Positions 37,276-48,942 of a DNA stretch of 64,000 bases are shown piece after piece. Source of the DNA: Panax quinquefolius (taxonomy: Eukaryota; Streptophyta; Magnoliopsida; Apiales; Araliaceae); NCBI GenBank assembly GCA_020205615.1, contig CM035171.1:4074267-4138266 (forward strand), in the 5' to 3' direction. The position numbers and the translations under genes were made by a program. Each line of letters begins with the position of its first letter. The first letter of the stretch is position 1. The notes under the pieces were generated by a model that did no database searches, was not told the origin of the DNA, and saw only the letters and a program-made list of their open reading frames with translations.

Positions 37276-40010
37276 CGTAAGAGGCCAAATTTTTATAAAT
37301 AAAGATGAATTTTCTATAAATATTATTTTTGAATATTATGGAATAAATTTGATATAATGTTATAGTTGTGGATAATATTTATAAATTTTGCAAAGTAAGT
37401 AAAGTTGTTATAAAATATTCGTTTGTTAGGGAATATTTTTTTGTCGGGGAATATTCATACGACGATTTCAATCATTAAGTGGACCCCATTAACGGAAGTA
37501 TTGTCGTAGTTAGAAAAGCGACAAAATTATCTTTCTATAAAAATATATCGGAGGAATTATACTGTTAAAAGCATTGAACTACCGGTGGTAAAAAGTACAA
37601 GAATACGCGTGGTTGATAAGAAGTAGACACGGTATTGATTATTGATGCTTACGTGAGAAGTCACCAATTTATACTCAATTATCACATAAGAATTCACGAT
37701 CATATCTCTTATATTATTGATTCAATTATTGTCACAAGATCATCTCGTATAATATGTTATAGTATTAAATCAATAATTGAGACGACAAGTTATAAATGAT
37801 TAATAATTGTTGAAAGATTAAAATGTGTTGATTAAAAATAAAATGATTTGTGGTAATATTTATTCAATCCTGATGATTTATATAAAAGTCATTATGCAGA
37901 CGTTTGTGGTAAGTTTGATTATTTTATGGGGGCCTATATGTCATCATCTAAGAAGTCTCTTTCAACGTAATAGTAATTACCTTTGTGAATAAGTAATTAC
38001 CTTTGTGAATAGTAATTAACTTCGTCAATAGTATTTACCTTCGTCGATAGTAATTAATAGTATTTACCTTCTTCAATAGTATTTACCTTCATCAATAAGT
38101 AATTACCTTCGTCGATAGTAATTAACCCTTCATGAATAGTAGTTGTCCTTCATATATTACCAAGAGTTAATCGCCTCTTGATTGTTCCAAAGGTTAATTA
38201 CCCTTCGCAAATGAAATAGTAGTTGTCCTTCAATATTACCAAGAGTTAATCGCTTCTTCTGTGTCCAAAGGTTAATTACCCTTCGCATGAATAAGTAGTT
38301 ATCTCTTCAATATTACCAAAGAGTCATTTTGACCCGTTACACTCAAGAGCCACCCTCGCTTTTTTCTATAAATAGAAAGTTTCATTCCTTCATTATTTCA
38401 TTTAATTCATCAAACTCTCAGTATATAAACTATAAAGAGAAAGAAGAAAAGATTCTGCTACTTCACTTTTCCAATATTCGATTCTTCTAAGGTGGGGAAT
38501 ATTATTTGTTGTACTCGTAAAGGGTGTTATTCTTTTTTTATTCATGAAGAGAACTGTTGTTATTCCATTTCTTATTATTCATTGGAATAACTCGTATCTG
38601 TGATCTCACCCTATACTTGGTGACATTCTTCTATTATTCATTGGAAAATCACATGCGTGTGTTTTACACCGGGACTGGTTCCTTCTTTATTATTATTACA
38701 TTGGAACATCACATCTCGTGTGTTTTACACCTAATTCTGGTTAAAATCTTTATTATTATTTTGTTGGAACATCCTTGCTCATGTGTTTTACACCGGACTG
38801 GTTAAAATCTTTATTATTATTATTCGTTGGAACATCCCGTGCATGCGTTTTACGGACCGGGTGGTCCGTTATTTATTATTACATTGGAATAACCCGCTTC
38901 ATGATCGATATCGCACGCATGGTGATTTCTTTTGTTATTCCATTCTTTATTATTAGGTTGGTTAAAACTTTGACTTCTATACTCCATGAAATTAGTAGAA
39001 TATCCTCGATATTTGCGTTTCATCCAAAGATCTTTTCATGAAAATATTCTTATGATCATTCTTGAATTTTACTCTCACAAAACGAAGATCACGTTGACAA
39101 TTTGAGCGTTAATAATTCCCGGATAAAATAATTCTTGAACTTGTTTTATGAATTCTTATATCATTGTCATCATCCCCACGTTTATATTATGTTGAAAGTC
39201 ATACATGGCGCAGTAGTGCGATAGATGGACTTGGTATGATTATGACTGAGACTATTCTATTGAATATGTTAATAGTAATGTTACAAATGATGTGGTAAAA
39301 ATCCTCCGATGGTAGTAGTAGTGCGTTGATGGACAATTGTTGGCATGATCATGACCATTAATGAATACACAACTATTCTTTAGTAGTAGTGCATAAATAA
39401 TTATGGTCGTGATACTAAAGAATATCCTTGGCAGAAGTAGTAGTGAGGGTGATTCGATGATGTGGAATATTTATTAAAAGTGAGTCTCAAATTTATAACA
39501 AATGATGAAAAACATTTTAAATCATAAAAGATAGTAGATTTTATTTTCTACTTGACTCTTTTTAATGGATTCTTTGGTTCATTGTAGTTAAACTTGATGT
39601 TCATTATATTTTATCGGTTTAAATCGCACAGAGGCTAATGATAATTTATTTCGCATTATCTTAGTCATAATATTTCTTCTTGAAATTTAGTTGAAATTTC
39701 ACCCTTTCTTTCACCGTTTTCTTCAAGAAATGAGAATATAAATTTTGCTGGACGAGTGGGAAGCTGAGAGTAATGGTCCAGAGGATAAGATTAGTAGTCC
39801 TCACTATTATGTGAAATAATGTGATAATAATTGTAATGAGGATGACTTTTGAGTTTGTATAATATCTAAGTAGACAATATTTTGTATTCAAACTCACGCT
39901 TTACGTCAGATTATTATACCTACGCTTATATTAGTAAGTTGTATTTAAATTGCACTACGATATCGACTATCCAAGATGGGTGATGATATACCAATTTTAG
40001 AGGCGTCACG
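37276..40010 (+). mobile_element. Solo LTR (class A), plus orientation
   Basis: The segment starts GTAAGAGGCC (the TG and CCC of the family start are altered) and ends AGGCGTCACG. It is colinear with the T2 LTRs on the opposite strand. Landmarks: GAATATT palindromes at 37415-37460, AATAGTAATTACCTTCG repeats at 37975-38160, TATAAATAG at 38367-38375 and 58-bp leader repeats at 38570-38900. No primer site or gag-pol adjoins either end. No clean 5-bp duplication is visible. Confidence 0.8.
37975..38310 (+). repeat. AATAGTAATTACC repeats upstream of the LTR TATA box
   Basis: About ten units of 14-20 bases (AATAGTATTTACCTTCGTC and variants), then two copies of a ~65-base unit with CCAAGAGTTAATCGC and CAAAGGTTAATTACCC. 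Related units occur reversed in T2 at 50660-50730 and 57535-57600, again on the promoter side. Confidence 0.8.
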
Positions 40011-40974
40011 CGTCATCTATTAATTTTGAAATAAAATTAATAGGCGTGATCGAATTTTGATTTTTATTCTATGAAATAGACAAGATTAGAAAGAAAAAAA
40101 ATGCACACAATGACCTCGTACTTCTACTTGACATACTTAATACTCTTTATACAATTCTGTGTGGCACAATTTAATATATATTTTTGGTTAAATTCTCTCT
40201 TCCCTATCTCCATGTAAAAATTCCATTTCTCTCTTTGTTCATCTCTTATTCAAACATGATAAAAAAAAATGCATTATAGTTATCTCTTCGGATATTCTTA
40301 ACAATTCTTGTGTTGTTGAATAAAATTAAAAAGAAGAAGAATCTATTTAATTGCTACATTCTCCTACGTACGTTGAAGGGAAATCATGAGGAGATAGATA
40401 ATATAATATAGGAGTAGTTAGTTTGTTTCATAGGAGGAGAAGTTGTATTACCTACATTACACTGCACTGCACTCTCTTCTCTTCTCTTGGGTTGTATGTT
40501 TAGCATTAGAAGTTCAAATGTAAATGAAGTCGGATATTTTATCCTTTTCTTTTTAATGTCTTCAGCGAGTTTTGGATTGAGGGTATATAAAATGTGAGCC
40601 GAACCGAACCGAGCCGAGATGACAATACTAGTAGGTTAGGTCCCTTTCAAAATTATGTGTAAATAAAACTAGAGTTTAATTTATCATATAATAATAATAT
40701 TATGGTGAACAAATTTGGTTCGAGTAATTAGCATGAAGTCATGAATTTAATTTTGGTCAATTGATTAATCGACATGTAAGTGGGAGGTGATCTATATTCA
40801 TCAATTAACCAACTTATCATAAATCGAAATTAACTTGATGATAACTCAATCTAAAATTGACATTTTAACAAAATATGAAATGGAAGGATCGGTACTAAAT
40901 ATAATCGATTTAAGGAAATAGTAAAAAGGGGAAAGCAATGATTACTGGTACAACCCACAAACCACACTAACAAT

Positions 40975-41100
40975 TCCAAACAATCCACTCTCTCTCTTTC
41001 TCTCCATCCAATTTCCCTCTTTGCTCCCTCACTACCCCCTATATCCCTCCTTTGTCAAGTTTCCTTTTATTCTCTCTCTCTGTCTAAAATTATTTAAAAA
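40975..41100 (+). promoter_or_regulatory. CT-rich core promoter / leader of the X8 gene
   Basis: Dense CTCTCT and TTCCC runs (CTCTCTCTCTTTCTCTCC) start about 240 bases before the X8 start codon. Such pyrimidine patches mark many plant transcription starts. The rest of 40011-40975 is AT-rich with no gene seen. Confidence 0.4.
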
Positions 41101-41216
41101 AATATAAATAATCATCAAGATCCTCTGTTTTTCAACATGCTCATGGTGCTTTTCCAGTTTGAATTATCGTAACCTGTCTTTCTTTGTTTTGAAGCAATCT
41201 TATGAATTAAAGAAGA

Positions 41217-43097
41217 ATGGGTATCAAGATGGTTCATTGTCTTGTAATATTCATCCAGTTGGGATTGGGATTGGGATTTGCTCTGTGTTCAGGTGATGAT
41301 CACTTTCACAAAATCATCATATTACACATGGCTGGGCTGGTATCTTATTCTCTGTAAATGTTTTTCTTCTTTTTCCTTTCTCTTTTCAATACATGCTCTT
41401 GTAATTTTCTTTCTTTCCTTGTAATCAATTCGCATCTCTGCAATTGCAATCGAGTCCAGTTGCTGGTATCAATTTCTAGTTCTCTGTCTTAAATGCTTCT
41501 TCTTCTTCTTCGCCCAAATGTATTTGCTTTTCAATTCCCCCGTGTTCCTCAAATATTTAATCGTGATTCATTCACATTCACTTTTACTTTTACTTTGTTA
41601 ATTAGGTCATTACGCCTCTCAGCTTTTAATTTATATATATTCTTCCGTTTGGCCTATGAAATTGTTCCTCTTCACTTTCTATGATTTCAAACATAATTGT
41701 AGCACTACTACTACTTTGAATTCTGGTATTTCAAACTCTTTCTTTTTCCACAAACACGCTTGTAATGGCTCAAGCTCAAGCACAGCTTAGTAGTTGTCTT
41801 TAAAATTGTCTAACAAAAATTAAATTCAAGTTCAATATTATTTTTTAAAAAAAACTTGGAATTATATTAGGCACCTTTCTCTTATGTTTTTATAAAGCTG
41901 CAAAACTAACATACATTAGACCTACAATATTATATTGATTGGATTTGCTTCTTTTTCAATTTTTTTTTAATAATTAAATACTTGCAATTTATTCAGATTT
42001 CGCAATGTTTTTATCCGGGTGTTGGATGAAATTACAAATTAAAATAGTAAAAAATATACTTACCTTAATCTGATTTTGATTTCAGGTTCAGACCATGAAG
42101 CAAATAGAGAAAAACAAGCACCATTGTCTAGGACAATTTCCGCTAGGCAAATGGATGTTACAACTCCAATAACAACTATTCCGACAGTAAACCCCACCCC
42201 ATCATCAACAACTCCAGTATTAAATCCAGCAATCTCAAACCCCGACTCACCCTCGGTCACAACCAATCCAACAACGACCCCAACCACCACAACAACATCC
42301 CCCGCAACCGGAAGCAGCTGGTGTGTTGCTAGTCAATCCGCCTCACAAACTGCGCTGCAGGTTGCATTGGACTATGCGTGTGGCCACGGGGGTGCTGATT
42401 GCTCGGCAATTCAGCCTAGTGGTGGCTGTTACAATCCAAACACGCTACGCGACCATGCCTCTTATGCATTCAACAGTTACTATCAGAAGAATCCGGTACC
42501 CACTAGCTGCACTTTTGGCGGCACTGCTGTTACTACTAGCACCAATCCAAGTAAGCAACCTCTTCAATTATGAATATGAAAACTACACGATTTTTTAACA
42601 CTTTGTACAAGTAGTTCTATTTACCTTGCTCTTTTTTTTTTTTAATCATAAACTTCAAGTCCTGGTGCCACTTTTCTTGTCTAATCCTCATTTTTTTTAT
42701 TGAAGGACTAATTAATTAGAAAGAAATAAGCTCTATATCTCAATATTTGGTCTTATGGTGATCGAGTTTAGTTACTAAATTCCTCTCTTTTTTCTATCTA
42801 TGTGCAGGTTCTGGTACATGTCAATACCCATCCACAAGGTTATTTGAGTTAGAATTTCTGAAGTTTTCAATTTTTTGCAAACTAAACATGAGGAAAATTA
42901 ACAGGAGTAAATTTTGTATTTGCAGCACAAGCTCATCGGTTCTAAACATAAGCAATTCAAATGGTGCAACAGTTTTTGGTGCAGGACCTTCCAACCCCTC
43001 AAGCTCAGCAGCCACCTTGCATCCTAGCAGAAGTACCCCACTTTTCATCTACTCCACAACATTTCTTATCATGATGCTGCCAAGAGATGGCTTTTAA
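41217..43097 (+). CDS. X8-domain GPI-anchor-type protein (PDCB-like)
   Basis: Four exons join in frame: 41217-41292, 42086-42550, 42808-42838 and 42926-43097, giving 247 residues. Exon 1 encodes a signal peptide ([18 protein letters not shown]...). A Thr/Pro/Ser-rich linker follows ([19 protein letters not shown]), then one X8 (CBM43) domain: [53 protein letters not shown]. Cysteines and the FNSYYQ core are intact. The C-terminus is Ser-rich and ends with a hydrophobic segment ([13 protein letters not shown]), as in GPI-anchored X8 proteins. Known members bind beta-1,3-glucan, and PDCB proteins bind callose at plasmodesmata. There is no GH17 catalytic domain. Its Arabidopsis relative by position would be At2g42930 (from memory). 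The exact role is inferred. Confidence 0.92.
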
Positions 43098-43540
43098 ATA
43101 ATTAATTAGCAAACCGCATTCAATTTTTGGTCCGCAGTAACTACTCATGAGACAGCCAAGTAAGTATCTTTGGTAGGTTGTTTACAACACCATTACCGTA
43201 CAAGACAGATCGATGATTGAGGAGAGAGACATACGCTGTGCTTTCGCATTAGCGTCGGTTGGTCTGTGAGTCATTCTATAATTATTTTAGAGGGTTGTGA
43301 AGATGATGGCATGCAGGAAGATTAAAAATCTATCAAGTAGTATTTTTTTGGTGGGGGTTGATAGGCAAGTTTAAATATCTTTGGAAATCCCAGATAGATT
43401 GCTGGTATAGGTACGTTTCAGATAAAAAGTCTTTTTTGACGATGAATGGTTTTGTGAAGGATTGAAATGAGAATCTTAGTTGACCAACAATTTGTGACAA
43501 ACATATATACATACTCCATTTATACTCAAAATTACCTATA

Positions 43541-43693
43541 GGGGATCCGGATACTCTCCCTTTAAAGGTACAAATTTAAAAGTTATCAACTTAACTCTAA
43601 CAATCTCATTTAAAAGTCACTAACTTAACTCTAGTCAGTTCATTTAAAAGTCACTAACATAATTCTAACCATTAATTTAATATAACACTAATA

Positions 43694-43729
<36 letters not shown>

Positions 43730-44794
43730 GAGCACATTATTATGTCCCTCATTGATTTTTTTCAATAATTTTTTTTTTTATTATTATTATTTTGTATTCT
43801 GTTTTTTTCTTTTTGCTTTTTTAGTGCGAAAGTTATATACTTATTTTGTCTAAATATTTACCGAGTGGAGCTTTGTGATGAGCACTTTATCATCTTAAGG
43901 TTATGAAGGACAAAAATAGAAAGAAGAATATTATGTCAAAATTTTCTTATCATGTATTATATTATTTTAAGATTGTACATAGAAATATTAAAAAGGGTGA
44001 ATGACGCTAAAAATCAATAAACTTTAATTTCTTAATATAAATTCTAAAAATTAACAATAAGTAAATAAAAAGAGTTGGGTTATATATTATAAAAAATTTA
44101 TGTCGAATTAATCGTATATCAAATACATTGCAAAAGAAAATCAACATATATATATATATATATATCAATTTTATAAAAAAAATTATTAACATTGAGATTT
44201 TGGGAGTAATTAAGCAAATTAGGCTCCAATCAAAATAAGAAAAGGAAAGTGTTGGATTGAAAGTCCAAATAAAATAAGGAAAGGTTAAATATAGAACGTT
44301 GTGGGAGTATAGTATTTTATTTATAGTTGGATTGTGCATTTGAACTACAGACTACAGTTTCCCTAAATAAATAAATAAAAAGAGTGGCCAATTCGCAGAC
44401 ACTTAATTCCCTCTTATTCTGTAAGAGTGGAATATTATTTGTAATATAATATTAATATACTATTTAAAATTACTTAAAGGTAATAATTAATTTATGTACT
44501 GTTCACAATTTTGAAGAATCATATAATTAATTATTGACTAATCAATTCATTATATTAATAGATGTTTTTGGTAACTGGAGAATATTATTTACATCATGCA
44601 TAAGCATAACCTTAATTTAATTACTTTCTTTTTTTTTGTTTCTAAATTTAGATTAATTTTTTTTAATTTTAATTACTTTCTCCTGTGCAAGAAATAATCT
44701 TCTTCACTATCTTGAACATCGATCATTAATTCTGTGTGCGCTTCCTTATGTATTAGCAATTCTTCATAATCATCAACTTTCACCTGTTTACATT

Positions 44795-44828
<34 letters not shown>

Positions 44829-45065
44829 TGGCTAGAGTTAGGTTAATGGCTTTTAAATGACGTAACTATAGTTAGGCTAGTAATTTTTAAATTAGGTGAC
44901 TAGAGTTGGGTTAATGGGTTTTAAATGAGGTAGTTAGAATTAAGTTGGTAACTTTTAAATAAGGTGACAGCTTCTAGATGTTAGATCTAATAATTTTAAA
45001 TTTGTACCTTTAAATAAAGACGCTTCATTTTAAATTAAAATAGAGAAAATCGTTATCCGTATAAA
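43541..45065. mobile_element. Long-TIR non-autonomous element with subrepeats in its arms
   Basis: Left arm: CCCTTTAAAGGTACAAATTT, then three ~34-base units (TTTAAAAGTCACTAACTTAA), then an (ATT)n run at 43694-43729. Right arm: the mirror image, an (AAT)n run at 44796-44828, then four reversed units, then AAATTTGTACCTTTAAATAAA near 45000-45020. The middle (43730-44790) is AT-rich with no coding. The superfamily is uncertain; mutator-like is possible. Confidence 0.6.
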
Positions 45066-45699
45066 GGGTACCTAATGGTAAAACTCTAAATTTTGTATCT
45101 TGGTTGATTGAGCATTTTCGAAGTTTGTTTAACAAGAGGCTTAATTTTCTTTCAGCGTGAAAATTTTAATCTCTTTTGAGTTTTTTTAATTGTTTGGGAG
45201 TAGTGTTAGACTCTTAATAATTATAAAGGAGACCCTATTTGATAATTAATTTATAGATAATCACGAGATTATGTTGGAATTTTGCAGATTTTTAAATTTT
45301 AATTCACCATGGCTCCTAAAAAGTATATGTCTGGATCTGAAAAAAGAAAAAGAAAGAAAATATTGAAATAGTTGGTTATTATATTTGGTATTCTTTCAGT
45401 ATTGACGCTTTTTTTGTTCGGAAAAAACTTCTTACTTTTTTTTTTATGCCTATCTTAATAAAGAATTAGCAAAGGGTCATTTTTTTTTTGGAACAATTAC
45501 ATTTTCTATTACATTTTAAAAAAATAATTACATAAAAGAGTACAAACAAAATAATTACAAAAAGAGTGATATGCAATATTTAATTACAAAAAGAGTGCAA
45601 TCTTATCCCTTTAATTATGCATTACGATTACCATCTCTCCCACATTTTTTCTCTCCATCTCTCCCACGATTTTCTCCCACTCCATTTCATTTCCCTTCT

Positions 45700-46050
45700 T
45701 CTTATCCTCCTCCTCCTCCTCCTCCTCCTCCTCCTCCTGTCCAAGCCCCTCCCCACCTCCGCCTCCCTCCTCCCTCCTCCTCCTCCCGCCTCCCCTCTTC
45801 CCGCCTCCACCTCCACCTCCTCCTCCTCCCGCCACTCCTCCCTCCCCACCCCTCCTCCTCCTCCCGCCTTTCTCCTCCTCTCTTGCCGCCCCGCCTCACT
45901 ACCTCCTCCCCACCTCCCCCCTCCTCACGCCTCCCTTTCTCCTCCCCTCTTCCTTCCTTTCTTCTCCACCTCCGCCTCCCCCACACCCCACGCCACCCCC
46001 CCTCCTCCTCCCGCCTCCTCTCCTCGATCCCTCCGCCTCCCACCGCCACC
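45700..46050 (+). repeat. TCC/CCT low-complexity tract
   Basis: A perfect (TCC)n run near 45706-45738 is followed by about 300 bases of degenerate CTCC/CCGCC. It opens long frames on both strands (proline/serine on plus, glycine/arginine on minus), which argues they are composition artefacts. It is much more C-rich than anything around it. Confidence 0.85.
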
Positions 46051-46084
46051 AGGTCCATTCTTTATTTTCACCAGAACTTAAAAT

Positions 46085-46480
46085 CTTAGATAAGGTAACC
46101 AATTCAGCTTTTATTAGGAGTACTAATTTATTTTGGATGTGATGCGGTTGGTAATCAAACTTCATGTAGTTGGTTACCAAATCATTTGATAAGGTAATCA
46201 ATTCGTTTTTTTATTAGCTTACTAATATATTTTTGAATGTGATGCGATTGATAACTTAAAATTTATGCAGTTGGTTACTAAACCTTCCAAAGAAGGTAAC
46301 CAATTTAGTTTTATTAGCTTACTAATTTATTTTGGATGTGATATGAGTTGGTAACCAAATTTCATATAGTTAGTTACCAAACTATTTGATAATGTAACCA
46401 ATTCGATTTTATTTGATTACCAATTTTATTTTAAATGTGATGCGATTCTTAGTAAAATTAGTATAAAGGTAACCATTTCA
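46085..46480. repeat. About 100-bp tandem repeat, nearly four units
   Basis: Units start near 46089, 46188, 46291 and 46389. Each has GATAAGGTAACCAATTC, TTATTTTGGATGTGATGCG and AGTTGGTTACCAAA, so GGTAACCAA and TTGGTTACC alternate as inverted motifs within each unit. Confidence 0.8.
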
Positions 46481-46870
46481 ATTTTGTAGGTAACCAAATC
46501 GTCAAAAGAAATTGAATAACAACTATGCGTGGCATGGTGGCGATATATATGGCAAGAATGGCGGAAGTGGAGAGAGGAGGATGATGAACATTAGCTCCTT
46601 CATAATTTTTTATTTTAATTTTTTCATTTTGATTTGAATTTTGAAATATGGATTTGAAATTGTTGTTAGAGACAAGATTTGAATTTGAAATTATGGCGGT
46701 TATTTTCCTTGATTTTAGGTTTAACTTTATTAATGTGAATTGTACTAGTTTTTTGTAATATGAATTCTAATTACACTCTTTTTGTAATTATTTAGTTGAT
46801 GCATTTTTCTTGTAATTACTTTTTATTTGTTGTATACTTATGTAAAGGACCTTTTTTTTGTTGCTTTAGG

Positions 46871-48397
46871 CGCGAAAAACTCTAAAGTATTTGCAACGAC
46901 GAGAGTTCGTTCATTCTTAATAATGTAAACGATTTATACTATTTTCAAATGACAATTCGCTACTATTAGTCTTAGAACAATATTCGTCATCCACTACTAT
47001 TAGTAGCGGACATGACCCGTCGTCCACTGTTAATAGTAGCGGATGTGAATATTTCAATTTTAATTTCGGTTTTTGATTCTTGTATTGGAGACTAATGATG
47101 ATATTTGTTCATTTTTAATTCATAACAAATATCAGTACTTGTTATGAATCATTCTCTAATATATATTGAATGTATATACTCTTAATTTGTAATTATATTA
47201 AAACCCAAATGGTCCTGGTCCAAGCCTATAATTCTAAGCCCAGTTCCAGTCAGCACTGACCTTTCTCTCCCCCACCCCACCCCAATATGATGGAGAACCA
47301 CATGGTTTTTCTGTGTTGTTTATTTGTGGCTCATAAATTTCTATGGATTTTGGATGTTGATGTTCATTCGAAAGGATCATAATTCAGTAGTACAAATAAA
47401 AAACAAATCTAAAAAAAAGAAATGTTATTACCGGTTTTAGTAACTTAGCAACACATGATTAGCGACAACATACATACTTGGGTTTTTAGTACAAATGAAT
47501 TCCAACCAGTTATCAAACAAAAATATCAACTTAATTCCACGTCCGTATGAAAGTAAGATACCATGTTTTTGTAATTCCTATTTTAGTTTTTAACAAATAT
47601 TATGCACAGGATAAATAAATATATTAATTTTTATACTTGTTTCTAAGTATAAATTTAAAGATTAAATTTTTATGCTGAAAAAAATATTCCATATGTTAAC
47701 CTTAATGTTAAGATGTTCTTTTGTACATTTGAATTTAGCTAATAGTAACTAGTAAAGAGTAGTAATAAAGATTTTCTGAGAAATTAATTGGAGATAAAAA
47801 GTGAAATACTTTTTATTCAAACATAAAAGAATTACATCAGGCTATTAGAATTTATAGATAAGAACATAACAATAACTCTTAAAACAAGCAACTACTTTGC
47901 ATAAAAATTTACTCTGCATAGAGATCTTGATACTCTTTATTTGATAACTAATACTGACTTAGTCTAAGTCTAAGAAATAGTAACAGACTTTGACCAAATA
48001 AGATACACTAATTTGTAACAGATTTAACCATCACATTTATCAATTTTTTCCAAAAAAAAACTCTACTGTACAAACATAATTTATGCATTTAAAATTTTAA
48101 AATCTAGTGAGATGGTCCATCTAATGCTATTAAATTTTTTTTGAATGTGTCTAATGGTATTACTTATATTACTTTAAAACTAGTTACTAGAAATGAGATT
48201 ATTAAAAGTCTGTTCGGTAATGATTTATAAGTTGGTTAAGCATTAATTGTTGCTATTCACCTATTCGGGAATGACTTATTTTTCAACTTCTAAGTTGAGT
48301 TTTAAGTCAACAAAAATAAGTTAGTTTGACCAAATATAATGTTTATTTTGCCTCTATTTTTATTAATATCTTTTTTAGTAAAATTTATCTTTATTTA
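46871..48397. other. Intergenic region with short CACTA-like palindromes, no gene seen
   Basis: TAGTAGCGGA-type motifs recur at about 46962-47045 in both directions (CCACTACTATTAGTAGCGGA, GTTAATAGTAGCGGATG). Such subterminal repeats resemble CACTA elements, but no ends or transposase were found. The rest is AT-rich. Confidence 0.35.
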
Positions 48398-48788
48398 TGT
48401 AAAACCCCAACTTTTTGAATAAAGATGAATTATCTATAAATATTATTTTTGAATATTATGGAGTAAAATTGATATAATGTTATAGTTGTGGGTAATATTT
48501 ATAAATTTTGCAAAAACGCAAATTGTTATATAATATTCGATTGGTGGGAATATTCGTTTTAACAGGAATATTCGTATAACAAGACAATCATTGGTGGAAC
48601 CCATGATAGAATTATCATCGGATTGAAAACGCACAAAAATATTTTATTGAAATAACGGTAGGAAGTTTTACTGGTTGATCTTTGTTGAACTACTCGTAGT
48701 AAAAGTAAAGACGATGTCTGGCGTGGTTGCATAAGAAGACACCAGTATTGATTATTAAGGCTTACGTGAGAAGTCGTCGCTTTTATTT

Positions 48789-48861
<73 letters not shown>

Positions 48862-48942
48862 AATGTTACATATATATATATATTATGTGACTTCAGTGGT
48901 AGGAATTCACAGGATTCATCCCCGTGAACTGATGACTGTATG
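48398..48942 (+). mobile_element. L5: class A LTR, left part (continues at 58286-58661)
   Basis: It starts TGTAAAACCCCAAC and follows the solo LTR through GCTTACGTGAGAAGTC at about 48760, then a TA microsatellite. T2 begins at 48943. The LTR resumes to the right of T2: 58286-58661 matches the reverse of 15100-15420, with its leader start, GGTAGGGAATATTTTTTGTTG, and GGAATAACTCAGTATCTGTG, up to T3. Confidence 0.7.
48793..48886. repeat. TA microsatellite inside L5
   Basis: Three adjacent TA runs broken by AAGA, TTATATAAATGTTAC. A similar TA-rich patch (58288-58312) lies on the other side of T2. Confidence 0.9.

Larger units (their letters stand above)
45470..46870. mobile_element. Mutator-like TIR element carrying a TCC tract and tandem repeats
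   Basis: The left end (AAAGGGTCATTTTTTTTTTG, then AATAATTACAAAAAGAGTG at about 45571) is mirrored by the right end (CACTCTTTTTGTAATTATT at about 46774, then GTAAAGGACCTTTTTTTT to 46860). The interior holds a TCC/CCT-rich segment and a ~100-bp tandem repeat. No transposase is present, so it is non-autonomous. The class is inferred from long inverted ends with foreign-looking content. Confidence 0.6.

Noticed and set aside
45571..46089. Proline/serine-rich plus-strand frames and glycine/arginine-rich minus-strand frames
   Set aside because: Low-complexity TCC/CCT tract that opens frames on both strands; no start context, splice support or domain.
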